Positions 11,309-22,811 of a stretch of 64,000 bases of DNA are shown here, piece by piece. The DNA is taken from NCBI GenBank assembly GCA_029204225.1, contig CM055112.1:30668739-30732738 (forward strand), in the 5' to 3' direction. Origin of the DNA: Diphasiastrum complanatum (lineage: Eukaryota > Streptophyta > Lycopodiopsida > Lycopodiales > Lycopodiaceae). The notes below the pieces were generated by a model. That model was not told where the DNA came from. It did not search any database and was given only the letters and a program-made list of their open reading frames with translations. Numbering within the stretch: position 1 is the stretch's first letter; each line of letters opens with the position of its first letter. A program made the translations under genes and the position numbers.

Positions 11309-12114
11309 CTACCTAAGATTTACAAGCAAATCTAGTCAAAAAGTTTGCAAATTTGATCAGATTTCAAGCTAGGGATTGTCTAGATTCTACTTTCTAGCTA
11401 GTTTGCAGTTTTCTGGTGATTTAGAGCTTCAAACCACTTTGAATGGTCCAGATTAGGTACTATATAGAATTTTAGGTGCTGGCACGTGTGAAATCCGCCC
11501 ATTTTCAGTTTGGTGGTTCTCTCTCACCTCAGATCCAAATTTCATGCAAATTAGCCCACTAGAAAGCTAGATATGGTAGAATTTGATGCAATTTGAATCA
11601 TGATAGTTGGATAAGCCAATCAAAAGTTATAAGCTTTTGAAGAGTCATAGGTAGGGCACCTAGACCTGTGGCAAATCGTGAGTACATGTCATTTATCGCT
11701 TGAATGATCACAAAAATCATCCATAAGTTGACCAATCTCATCTACATGTGATTTAGACAAATTTATAGGTTCTAGGCAAATTGTTTCATACAAATAGATT
11801 GTATTTGAGTCAATTTGACATTTTTGGAGTATTTCACACGTGTGAAATTCAGAGTACCATAACTTTTGCCATACTTCATCTTTTTTGATGATTCAAATCT
11901 TGTTTTAGAAAGATTGTCAAGCTAGTGAGATCTATCTCACAGTTTTTTGCTTTGTCTTACATAGGATTTGGTTTTTTGCCCTTGATTGGTTCCTATAGTG
12001 AGAAGATAAGCAATTTTTTCATCCATCTTTTTTTATTTCCATCATTCTTTATGACTTCAATGGGTGTCTTTCTATTAGAAGCAAGTAAAAGATTGTCAAC
12101 CTCCAATTACTCAA
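11309..12114 (+). pseudogene. Copia B leader and truncated gag start
   Basis: The leader aligns with 51,409-52,150 of the second family member, including G-box words at equal distances from the primer site. An ATG at 12,051 opens a gag start with LEASKRLSTSNYSI, matching LEPSERLTTSNYSI at the start of the gag at 52,151. After about 21 codons the similarity stops at 12,113-12,117 and the sequence becomes the RT end of another Copia element. Confidence 0.7.
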
Positions 12115-12837
12115 TCAAACAATTCATGAGAAGCAGCAGATGTGTGAGTATCCTTACCATTCTATTATAGGATCTCTTATGTATGCCATGCCAGACATAG
12201 CTTTTGCAGTCAACTCTCTCAGTCAATTCATGACTAATCCTGGTGTAACACATCGGAAGACTCTTATTAGAGTCATGAGATATCTTCGAGCTACTATGGA
12301 CTTTTGCATTTGTTATAAAGCAGTCGGCAATGAAAAACTCAATTTACTCCGTGATTACACAGATGCAAGTTGGGCTAGAGATGTAGACACTCGTAAATCC
12401 ACTTTTGAATTTACATTCTTCCTCAATAATGGTCCAATTTCTTGAAACATTCACAAACAATCTTTGATAGCTCTATCTTCCACTGAATCAGAGTATATTG
12501 TAGCCTCTCAAGCTACAAAGGAAGCAATTTGGTTAAGGAATTTACTCTCAGATATCGGTTTGAATCAATATGCTCTGACGACATTATTTTGTGATAATCA
12601 AAGTGCCATCGCTTTATCAGCCACCCTAGATTTCATTCTAGGAGTAAGCACATTGAACTGAAGTATCATTTTGTCAGAAGCAAAGTTCTCAACGAAGAGG
12701 TCAGATGTAGTATAGTAGAACGCAAGATATGACAACAAATATTTTTACCAAAATATTAAGTTTGGAAGCACATAGAAGATTCTGTGTAGAACTAAGTTTG
12801 AAGGTCAAGACATTCAAGGATTCAAATTAAGGGGGAG
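12115..12837 (+). pseudogene. Copia RT end and RNase H fragment (left arm)
   Basis: The plus strand reads the conserved end of Copia RT and RNase H: YHSIIGSLMYA, DIAFAVNSLSQFM, TDASWA, STESEYIVASQATKEA and FCDNQSAIALS. It is closed by GGGGGAG (12,831-12,837), a polypurine tract. A stop at 12,445 and a frameshift near 12,640 inactivate it. It is the inverted counterpart of 43,670-44,390, where the RT continues further upstream. Confidence 0.85.
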
Positions 12838-13983
12838 TGTTGGATTAGTCTCTTTTGTACTAATCGACTAATCAGTTTTAATCTTCATCCATTGTTTATC
12901 CACTTCTGTGGAATTTCCGTGTTCTTTTACAGTCTACAGATTTACAAGTGTTTCCACACAGTCTACATAAATACATGGAGATTGACTACAGTGTCGCTTT
13001 TCATTTTCTCTCACTTCGGCTTTTTCGCTTGACAAGAATCTCGTGTAAAATCACAGTGTCACATTTTCGCACTTTAGCGACACTATCGCCTGCCAGGAAT
13101 TACAAGTAAATATGCAGAGTCGTATTTTTTGCTTTTTCTAAAGTGCCTTCCACTTGTAATTATTTGTTAAAATGTGAAATTGCCACTTGGGCTCCACCTA
13201 GGCAACTCATTAGCTTATCTAAGAGCCCCCCTCTCTTTTGAGGGAGCTTTATTTGCATTGTCATACTCTTGTATTGAGCAAAGAAGATCTACCACTAGTT
13301 TTGGCTTTCATAGAGCTCCTTGATCATGATGGCTTTCTTGAATGACTCCCTTATGATCTTGCCCTTCCATTCTTATATGTGTAGATGTGGATTAGTTAGT
13401 TTCCTTGCTTTTTTTCATTCATGCATTGTGGATTAGAGTGGATTAGATTTTTTGTTCTTGTTCTAGTGTAGAATCAATCTTGATCAAGGGAGGAGATTGA
13501 TTTGCAAAATAAATGTGTGGCCAAGATTCATTTGGGCTAAATCACATTAGGGTGCCTCACTACTAGTATAAGATGTTTGTACATATTTTATATTGAGTAT
13601 TGAAGAGCTTCTTTGCTCTTGAGGTGGCACTCTCTATTTTTCTCTCTTCTCTCTCTCTCTCTCTTCTTGTGAGATTGTGCTAGATTGTAGATAATATGAT
13701 AACCTATGCATAGCTATGAGTTATGAATCATTTCAACCTGCTCCTAAAAAATAACAAAAAAAACTAAGATTGCATTTAGAAGAATAAAAAAAATGAAAAA
13801 ACTAACCTAGGAGTGACACCTTAGCTGTTAGCAAATCATTACAATAGCATATTGTTATCACGACAAAGCTACCCATCACTTTTAACATAGAAATAAGAAC
13901 AATGATTTTATGATCATTTGTTTTATTTTATCATATTGGAAAATAAACTGTAGAATGACTTGTAAAGAAGAAAACCACCAACA
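12838..13983 (+). mobile_element. 3' LTR of the Copia in the left arm (end uncertain)
   Basis: The LTR starts TGTTGGATTAG immediately after the polypurine tract. The only nearby complementary end I found is CCAACA at 13,978-13,983, giving 1,146 bp; this end is tentative. The region holds GTGTCGC/TTTTTCGC words, a short (CT)n near 13,650, and TATATTG-like AT stretches. It recurs inverted at 43,669 downward in the right arm, and part of it (about 13,000-13,160) resembles 23,880-24,040. Confidence 0.5.
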
Positions 13984-15926
13984 AATTTACATACTCATTT
14001 CGCACTAACATTACTAGAAAAAAATGGAATCTCATTGGCTCAAAGGAAATCATTAAAAGTTATTAAAATGGACTAGTATTGCTCTTTCCACCACCAAACA
14101 TGCAACACTTCAAACAAAACAATGTTGGTGGGAATTTTCCAATTCTTTTAACATTGACTTCTCCCAAAAGTCATTGGCCAACATTATCACTAGTCTTGAT
14201 GCAACATTTTAACCAAAACAATGGTGGTGGCTATTCCAAAAAGTTTTACCATTGACTTCAGCGACAATTCTTATCGCATAGCCTTGCTCCTTTCATTGCA
14301 AAGCAAAAATAAATTAATAAGAGAAAGTAAAATCACTAGACAAGGTGAATGATATATTGTGAGAAGCTTCGATTTCAAATCATTAAAAAAATAACAAAAA
14401 AAATTGCACTAAAAAAAAATCTCATTTTACTACTTATATTCACCTAAAGTTGACACTTCAACTTCTAGCAAGGAGTCAAAATGACTTGAAGTCCATATAA
14501 CTTTTCAAAAGTTATATGGACCACAAAAATTCTTTCAACCGTAACGTAAAGACAATCCTTTACCTTATGATGAGCCATAATTGAATTACCATTACACATA
14601 TGCAAAGGTGACTAAAAGGACTTTCCTTGCCATGATTTTACAAGCCATTGGCCATTGTATCCGGTGCTAGAATATTATGGAAGGAGCCGGGCACAGGCCA
14701 TTCTGCCCGGTTCGGCGTTCCAAAAAAATTTAGGCTCGGGCCGAGCCTAAATTTTTTTGGAACGCCGAACCGGGCACAATGGCCTGTGCCCGGCTCCATT
14801 GCGTAATGGAGTCTTTGACTTTTCCACATGCAATTTACAGAGCATAATCAGCACTGTGGTTTTTTTGGACCAATGAAAAACTGCCACGTGGCAGTCGGAC
14901 GTGCACAGTCTAACGCGGACTGACGCACAGTCTGACGCGCGTTCGAAATGTGCTTCAGAATTTTAAATTTTTTTAAAAGAAATTCAATGACATTTTATGC
15001 TTTTTAAAAAGCCCAAAAACTGGGCATAATCAACACAAAGAATCCATTACATCATTGAAAAGAACATCTCCCCCATTGCATAAACTTTTTTCTCAGACTC
15101 ATTTGACCCACCTGAGCACTCCATTGACCCATTTGAACACGTTACAATATTGGCTTTACAAGGAAAGGTAAAAAATAATATAATATACTTGATCCAACAT
15201 TGTTCAAAACTACTTCCAACTAGAGCAAATGCAATTCCAGCAGAGCATTTGGCATGTCAAAATCCCATGATCTTGGAGATTATAAGTCAGATTTGGGTAG
15301 TACATGATCCCAATCAACAATCCACGTTTCAGAAACAAGGATCTCATGTTAATTGCCCTGCTCCACGAGTGCGACAAGCTGGGCCAGTCCAAAAAGATCA
15401 TGAATTGTTTCTAGTTCTTGGCCATGTGCCAGAGATGACTAATTAGCTATCTCTTTCAAAGTGCAATAGACATGGCGATGACTTTGATCAAAAGCTAGAA
15501 GGGCCACCTGATGGCAGCTGCTTGATCTTCACAATTTTCTGTTCTGGGGTATTTGTTGCATTTCATTCACCTTCCATTGCTACAGCAATGAAGAGGATAA
15601 CAGACAGATGGGAACTTGCGCTTTTCATATTAACCTCTTTAGCATCGTCGATAAGAGAATTTCTGATAAAGTTTGTCTGTCGAATTGTTTACTAGACCTT
15701 CAATTCTGACACACAGGAAGACGCATTCCGTTCCATGTGTCTGCCAGAAATTATATTCAAGGAAGCAAGTCCAGAATGTAAAAAGTATTATATCTTCTGT
15801 TCAAGCTATGAAGGAAAAAAGAACATGAGATAGCGAGAGATACAGAGATAGAATATTGTTGGCCGTTGCAATGTGGCCCAAGTTCAAACGAAGCCACTAA
15901 AGCTTTTGTGGTAGAAAAGTGATCCT
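13984..15926 (+). promoter_or_regulatory. 5' flank of the left LRR-RLK
   Basis: Non-coding. It contains a 31-bp near-contiguous palindrome at 14,491-14,521 (15-bp arms GTCCATATAACTTTT, one-base centre), the large foldback at 14,683-14,797, and a G-box palindrome TGCCACGTGGCA at 14,882-14,893 followed by CGGACTGACGC-type repeats. A frame at 15,150-15,446 is open in the left arm, but between arms its three differences in about 200 bases are all amino-acid changing, so I do not call it a gene. TATA and transcription start of the RLK are not resolved. Confidence 0.5.
14683..14797. repeat. 57-bp near-perfect foldback (left arm)
   Basis: Arms 14,683-14,739 and 14,741-14,797 are reverse complements with one mismatch and a one-base centre. 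The outer part begins GGAGCCGGGCACAGGCC and the centre is GGCTCGG-G-CCGAGCC. As RNA it would form a 57-bp stem. The equivalent in the right arm (41,700-41,831) is only partly self-complementary. Confidence 0.95.
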
Positions 15927-18900
15927 TTGACCTTGGATATGGACGCTGACTGCACAACAGAGAGGCTTCCACGAGCTTTTGTTGCCACAGTATGGTTCTT
16001 CGAGTTACTGCAATTGTGTTTCCTAATCATGACCGCAGCGTCAATTGACAATGAAACACAAATTCTGCTGTCCTTGAAGCAGTCCCTGATAGATCCAATG
16101 AATAATCTGCGAAATTGGAGAGTCGAAGAGAGCAGCCCATGCAACTGGACAGGAGTCACTTGTGGTAACGATTCTCTTTCCGTGGTGAAGCTAGATCTCA
16201 GCTCCATGAATTTTTCAGGTAGTCTCTCTCTGCATGTTGCGAGACTTACAAATCTGAATTACATTTCATTTGCACAAAATAGCCTGAGTGGTGAAATTCC
16301 TTCCAACATTTTCAACATCACCGGTCTACTTACAATCGACCTCAGCGATAATTACTTTACGGGAGAAATCCCTGGAGGTTTTGCAAATCTCAAAGAGCTG
16401 CAAATATTGGATTTTTCCAACAATAATCTCATTGGAGGAATTCCCGCGGATATCAGTAATCAATCAGCTTTGTTAAAATTTAACTTAGGAGGCAACAATT
16501 ATTTGGGTGGCAACATACCATCACAGCTCTGTACGCTTCCAAAGCTCGTAAACTTGACTTTAAGCGCCTCTACACTAGTTGGACATATTCCAGAATGCCT
16601 TGGAAACCTGTCGCAGCTGCAATGGCTTTATCTTGGCTGGAACCTGCTGACTGGGCCTATTCCTGCATCTCTTGGAAATTTGCAAAACATGTTTTGGCTT
16701 GACATCCAAAGTAATATATTGGAAGGAGCCATTCCACAGGAGTTGGGAAAGCTTACGAATCTCACGAACTTGTATCTTTCTAGCAACAAGTTGTCTGGCA
16801 AGATTCCAGCAGAGCTTGGAAAATTGTTCCGATTGATTGAGCTTGACTTCGGACTAAATGAATTGACAGGACGGATATCTGATGAGCTTGGAGGGCTTAT
16901 CAATCTCAGAATGTTTCGTGCTTATGGCAATTCGTTAACAGGAAGCTTTCCATTGTGGCTCGCGAATCATCCGAACGTAAACCATATCTCACTTTTCCAA
17001 AACGCCATGTCAGGCATTATTCCAGAGACTCTGGGTCGTTATGCGCCTCTTAGCCTCTTGGATTTATCCACAAATGGCTTCTCAGGAGCGATTCCACGAC
17101 AACTCTGCCATGGTGGTGCTCTTTCCAAACTTATTCTATTTTCCAATAGATTAACAGGAATGCTCCCAGAAAGCTTAGGGATGTGCCAGAGTTTGACCCG
17201 CTTGAGACTGGAAATGAACAGCCTCTCAGGCACCATTCCACAAGCTTTGTTTGCTCTTCCTTCACTAAACTATGCCACCCTCTCACAGAATCGTTTCAAC
17301 GGCACACTCAATTTCGAAACAGTAAAGGCCTCTGCTCTAATAGTACTACATCTCTGGGATAATTTGGTTTCAGGGACCTTGAAGCCTGCACTAAGAAGTC
17401 TTCAATCTCTACAGATATTCTCCGTATCCAATAATCTCCTGTATGGTGTCATTCCCCAAGAACTGGGAAAACTCAGTCACCTTTTCTCCTTGGATCTGAG
17501 TCGTAACGCCTTTTCGGATAGGATCCCTCCTGGGCTAAGCATTTATACACAGCTTATTAATTTAAATCTTAGCAGCAACTTATTGAGTGGAAGCATTCCT
17601 TCCGGACTGGGAGTCATGGTGTCGCTCAAAACACTAGATCTCTCAAAGAATCTTTTGCAAGGTAGCATTCCTACACAGCTTGCAAGCTCCTCTACTCTAG
17701 AATCGATCGATCTTTCTTACAACAATTTATCGGGACCGGTGCCTCAAAGCGGCATTTTCCTTCACCTCAATGTATCCTTCTTACGAGGCAATCCCAGTCT
17801 TTGCGGCAAGGGCTTAAAGGTCTGTATTGCAAGCGATGATGGAAGTTGGGGTAATACTTCGAAACACTCAGATAAATTAGCAACACCGTGGGCAGCCGCA
17901 GGCTCTGCAATTTTCGCTACATTATTCTTAATTGTCTGTTGTTCCTATTGCTACCATAAAAAATACATCGGTAAGATAAGACATGAACAACATTGCGAAG
18001 ACTCTTGGGACAGCATCAGCTTCCAGCAAAAAGTTCATTTAGATTCAGAAAATATTCAGAGCTTCCTGGATGAGAATGACGTCATAGGAAAGGGCATCTC
18101 TGGGACTGTGTATAGATGCGCGCTGAAGGATGGCGTAAGAGTTGCTGTAAAAAGGATTCGGAAAAATGAGCGTGAACAAATTGCAGATAGAGGGTTCATA
18201 GCGGAGATGGAAATCTTGGGAACTCTTCGGCATCGTAACATAGTTCAACTATTAGGCTGTTGCTTTAGCGAAAAGGAAAGCCTTTTGGTGATACATGCCT
18301 AATGGCGACCTTGGAGGAGCTCTACATAACCAAGCATTTCGGGGACATTTCCTGGACTGGAACACCAGGCTCAACATTGCAATCGAGACGGCGCAGGGCT
18401 TGCACTATTTGCACAACGATTGTGTCCCGCCGGTGCTCCATCGAGATATTAAGTGCCACAATATCCTCTTGGACGCAGATTTCAGTGCACATCTTGCTGA
18501 TTTCGGGCTTGCCAAACTTATGAATCCAAAAGGTCAACCGGAGATACAATCGCAAATCGCAGGCTCTCACGGCTACATAGCTCCTGGTACAATCTATGCT
18601 CAATATCTTCAGATACTGACATGCTATTTCTTCGTGGTAGCATAGATGTGGAAGGTTTGATTTAAGAAAATCCCAGCTTTGCAGCTAAATACAGTCTAGA
18701 GTGACGTTGGGCGTCCCCCCGTCATTTAATTTGCTATCAGCAGCACATAACACACCATTTCCTCCTGTGCCATGATTGATGGCTTGCATATGTCAAGTGC
18801 TTTTTAACACAATTCAATATTCTTCGAGTAAGTAATCTACCCTTTTACGTATTTGTTTTTGATTTATGAAACATGGATCTGTGCATATTGATCGCATTAG

Positions 18901-19440
18901 TTGGAACGCAAAATACTCGCGATCGATTCTGTACAAGTGTACAGATCTCGTACTACAATCACTGAATACGTATACCAGGCATGAATCGATCTAATCTTAG
19001 CATCGTAGATAGTTTATCTCTCTAGTAAGATAACTAAGTTAAATATCTCTACTGAGTCTCTAATATGATCCTTAAGATTTCGTCGCTTGTCTGGCATCTT
19101 CATGTATGCAGAGTACGCCTACACAATGAAAGTGGATAAAAAAGCTGACATCTATAGCTTTGGAGTGATCATTCTCGAGCTCATCACAGGCAAACATCCC
19201 ACAGACAACAAACAATTCAGCGACAAAATCAGCATGGTAGATTGGCTGCACAACAAACTGGAAACTAGCAACGATGCTCTCGAAGAGATAATTGATGGAA
19301 GATTAAAGCCATGCTCCCCATCAACAACCTTGGAGATAGAGACGTTTCTGAGGATCGGACTGGCATGTACAAACACATCACCCTTGCATCGCCCAAGCAT
19401 GCAGTTAGTAGTAAACATGTTGCTGGACATTCGGTCTTGA
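15927..19440 (+). pseudogene. LRR receptor-like kinase, subfamily XI-like, left copy, frameshifted
   Basis: Exon 1 (15,927-18,586) encodes an N-terminal hydrophobic signal region, an LRRNT domain with NWTGVTC, about 20 plant-type LRRs (residues about 90-600), a transmembrane segment near residue 654 (AIFATLFLIVCC), and the kinase N-lobe from about residue 719: GKGISGTVY glycine loop, VAVKRI lysine. HRDIKCHNILL, DFGLA and GSHGYIAP follow. Intron 18,587-19,111 (G|GT...AG) splits the APE Glu codon, and exon 2 gives YAYTMKVDKKADIYSFGV to LDIRS. The kinase resembles the CLV1/BAM/HAESA-type family, which perceives peptides at the plasma membrane. Against the right copy, 5 bp are missing after 18,290, causing a stop at 18,300-18,302 before the catalytic loop. 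The product would be a receptor without a full kinase. The C-terminus also ends about 26 residues earlier than in the right copy. Met5 is an alternative start. Confidence 0.9.
18587..19111 (+). other. Intron of the left LRR-RLK
   Basis: 525 bp. The donor is CCTG|GTACAA and the acceptor ATGTATGCAG|AGTACGCC. Removing it joins G+AG to make the Glu of the conserved APEYAY motif, which supports both sites. In the right copy the acceptor is kept but the donor neighbourhood is rearranged. Confidence 0.85.
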
Positions 19441-20470
19441 GAAGATCGACCACTCATTTGCAAACTCAAATCTCAAGCACAGGATTAAGCATTTCAGCTA
19501 TGGATCGACAGAAATGGCATGCCTAGAAAGGATGGACTGTGATTCTCTTCTAGGATATGAAAATTTTATGGGCAGTCTTGACGCAGCAATTGATGTAGTG
19601 CCAGGAAACCTTCAAGGAATATGATTGGATCACAAATTACACAAATTGAGCATGGTTCGAGGTGTTTCGTCCCATACCAAAGTATGTGAAAGGACCAAAA
19701 GTATGACTATTTTATGTTCTCCATTTGAGACTTTACTTCACTAAAATTTGAATACATAGTAGTGATAGAAGCATAAAGATGGAAATTGAAGTTTATTAAA
19801 AACTACATAATTTATAGCATTTCACATAAAGCATAGTAAAGCTCTAGATGTATTCCAAGTATATTCATCCCTCTTAAAAGGTTGTAACCAAAAACAAGAG
19901 ATGCACATTTGGTTTTAGACCCAAGTTTGAGTTCACACACTAGATTGAGGAGGACATTGGAGAGGTCACTATAAATTGATGGTCTTTTTTCAAAATATGG
20001 TGGTGTGGCCTTGTAGTTGTGGCTTGCTATTTAGAAAGGCATTGAAATGTTGTGATCATCTTGTGGGAAGTCTTGATGCAGCAATTAATATAGCGCCTAG
20101 AAGCTCCAAGGAAGCATGTGATGGTCCAATAGATGTTAGTGCCATGGCTAATAAATTACATCTCTATTTTCTTGTATTGTTCACTAAAAATATTAAGCAA
20201 TGGACATAGAGTACGTAGCTCTTGACCGTGTTTAAAAGGATTATTGGGTTATACTATCATAAGACACTCTATCTATAAGATGAGCTTGGGTGGACTTACT
20301 TGAAAGATTGAATGAACTTTGACTCCATGTTTTGGAAAATCTAGTTGATAAGCTAAAGAGCTAAGTTGATCCAAGTATCTTGTAAGGTCTACAATACCTA
20401 CTAGATAGCTTGTAATGTTTTCAAGTTTAATAATTAACATTTTGATTGCTTAGGAACTCTATACCCAAAC
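19441..20470 (+). other. 3' flank of the left RLK with a tandem duplication
   Basis: Non-coding. A segment starting GTCTTGACGCAGCAATTGAT near 19,576 recurs in diverged form near 20,072 (GTCTTGATGCAGCAATTAAT), about 496 bp later. The right arm has a single copy resembling the second. From there to 20,468 the flank matches 38,567-39,000 inverted. No gene is seen. Confidence 0.6.
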
Positions 20471-21039
20471 AAATTTTTTAAATTTTCTTGGACATCTCTT
20501 CATATCTCGTGTACTGTTGAGTTCAATTTCAAGCATTTTGCACATTTGGACATGCTAACTATAACATCTCTTGCGTATCTTGCAAAAAAGCTTGTTATCT
20601 TATGGAATCTGATTCCTTTAGTTTCCACAATAATAGATTTTCTTTATTGAGACCCATACATAACAATACAGTTGAAATTTGTGGGGCTATAAGCAAATTC
20701 AATCAATGAAAATATTTTCTCTCTTTCGATTGCTTAAAAGAAACATATGGAAAGAGAAGATTCCCTATAATTTTGATTTGTCATGGTATGCCCTTTTGTG
20801 GTAGCCTCGCAAGGGGCAAGACACAGTACTAGTGTTATTGGTCTATTTTAGTGCCACAAGTCACCATGACCTCCTATTCTTGCACAAAACATGTCAATCA
20901 CCATGCAAAATCTCCATAGGTCCAATTAGAATAACTGGGCCTTCATAAGATTATTAATTACATTATTGGCCAAGACCAAAATTATGTGGCATAACTCATA
21001 ACCCTATACACTAGAGTACTGACTATCCATGTCAGGAAT
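20471..21039. other. Unassigned DNA at the inner edge of the left arm
   Basis: I see no gene or repeat. The inverted-duplication similarity stops at about 20,468, after ATACCCAAA. Confidence 0.4.
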
Positions 21040-21480
21040 TATTCTGAATCCCACATACAGGACATGGACGTAACATGTAATCTTCCCACTGAGACTGCTT
21101 GTGAGACACATAAGTCCTCAACATATCCTCCATAGTCTGATTACTCCTTTCTGTTTGACCATCTGATTCGGGATGATCTGTAGAACTAAAACTAAGCGAG
21201 GTTTCTAGCTTATGGAATATCGCTGACCAAAAGTGAATTGTAAACTTAGGATCTCTGTAAATAATAATATCACTTGGCAATCCATAAAGCCTAAATAATC
21301 TTTCCTCAAATATCTGAACTAAATCAAAAGCCTTTGGAGTTGACTTTATTGGTAAGAACATAGATAACTTAGTTAACTAGTCCACTACAACCCAAATAGA
21401 ATCATTTTGACATTGGATCTTTGATAGAATCATTTTGACGTTGGATCTTTGGAAGTCCAACCACAAAATCCATAAATATG
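21040..21480 (-). pseudogene. Gypsy (chromovirus-type) integrase core fragment
   Basis: The minus strand reads MDFVVGLPKIQRQNDSI near 21,480, then YGLPSDIIIYRDPKFT and HPESDGQTERSNQTMEDMLR. This is the Ty3/Gypsy chromovirus integrase core with the second catalytic Asp region and the catalytic Glu in DGQTER. A 28-bp tandem duplication (21,396-21,451) repeats the PKIQ-NDSI segment out of frame, and a stop follows. The frame opens again from 21,361 to 21,032 before ending. The element is related to the protease piece at 22.8-23.1 kb on the same strand; RT and RNase H between them are lost. Confidence 0.8.
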
Positions 21481-22811
21481 TGGGAATGAACCTTCGCCGA
21501 GTAGATCACTATCAACTATCAAGTGTGTGATGGTTAATTCTGATCTGAACCAACTATAGAGAGAAATCTTGAAAAAAGTGGCTCTTGCTAAGAAAAACTG
21601 GTAATTTGCACTCACTCTACCTCTCCTTTGCTCCTTTATTGTTGCCTTTACGTTCATTTTGTTGGCAGCCAATTTAGGTTGTTGCATTCCCTCCTTTGAT
21701 TCTCTCAAATTTCTCTTTCGGATTGTATAACAGTCATTGTGCTTTTGATTTATGGCATACTATCTTTTTGGATTGCAATTGCCTAGATAGTGATCAAGCA
21801 CAACATATGTTATAGGGTTGTTAGTGGATCACATACTACAGGCATGGTGATGCAAGAAAAATGCTTCCAATAGAAGAAAGGAACATGAAAGATAAAGAGG
21901 ACCCATGACACCAGTGTCCTTCGCTACCTCAGGTATTTCCTCTATAAAGTCCTCACAATAGGATTCTAGCCTAAGCATACCATACAAAGCAACAACACAT
22001 GGGAACTGGTGGAGGTTAAACCAACCCAACCAAACCTAGATTGAACGGATCTAGCCCCCAAGCTATGGATCAATCAGAGTCATGGAAAGAGGAGTCACAC
22101 CAGCAGCATGTAAGAGTGATGGAAAATGATAGCGACAACAAATGAAGTGTTTGAGGTTTTAGGCGTATTGATGATATTTCGGCGGATTGGACTACTATTA
22201 AATGGAAGCGTGTCCTTCATTTTGAAGGTACATACTAAATTATAAAGTGTCTAGTCCAAAAAACAAAAATAAATAAATAAACAAAATGTAGGAATGCTTC
22301 GCTTGGTAAGCTTATTTCTTCCTTCGTTAAAATGCGAAAAATGTGAAGGTGTCAGAAGGTAAAATCTCGAAAAATGCAAAGGTAAGTGTCGCAATTTTCG
22401 TATTGGTGAACTCACTAAATACACCATATTCCAATATAGTGTCGAGTTTTTCGCAAAATATAAATGTAGCAAAGGTCTCGGCTTTTTCGCAATACAAACA
22501 ATTGCAGCATGCTTCGGCATTTTCGCAAAAAAATGTAAACTTCGGTAAAATAAAAAAATAAAATAAAATAAAATAATAATTACTGGACAAAAAATAATGG
22601 CTTTCAAAAATTGATGTATCGGACATTAGTCATAGTAGCACTTCACGCTTGAACCATTTACTCGATTGTCAAGTAAATGTCCTTGGAGATCAGCTAACTA
22701 AAGTGATCCATTATTAAAAACTTGTATAACTTTATACAGTCCCATCCATCTGTTCATGATCTAAATTTATTGAGTTAAGAATTGTTGAGAATTCACAACC
22801 ATTTAGATTCA
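21481..22811. other. Decayed DNA between Gypsy protease and integrase pieces
   Basis: No RT or RNase H motif is seen where the Gypsy element should carry them. Between 22,280 and 22,530 GCGAAAAATG/TTTTCGC words recur, similar in style to the Copia LTR text at 13.0 kb, but not enough to call homology. Confidence 0.35.

Larger units (their letters stand above)
12115..20470 (+). repeat. Left arm of a large inverted duplication
   Basis: From 12,115 to about 20,468 this segment reappears, reverse-complemented and in the same order, between 44,391 and 38,567. Shared items in order are the Copia RNase H end, polypurine tract and LTR, about 2 kb of unique-looking DNA, a foldback, the LRR-RLK with its intron, and 3' flank ending ATACCCAAA. 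The left arm is longer (8.4 against 5.8 kb) because the right arm lacks about 2 kb of the LRR region and a 0.5-kb duplication in the 3' flank. Confidence 0.95.

Noticed and set aside
15150-15446. 98-codon ORF conserved in both arms of the inverted duplication
   Set aside because: Only about three base differences separate the arms here, all of them amino-acid changing, and the upstream frame is shifted in the right arm. Conservation reflects recent duplication, not coding selection.
16288-19526. Other-frame ORFs inside the LRR-RLK
   Set aside because: Shadows of the leucine-rich-repeat and kinase frames.
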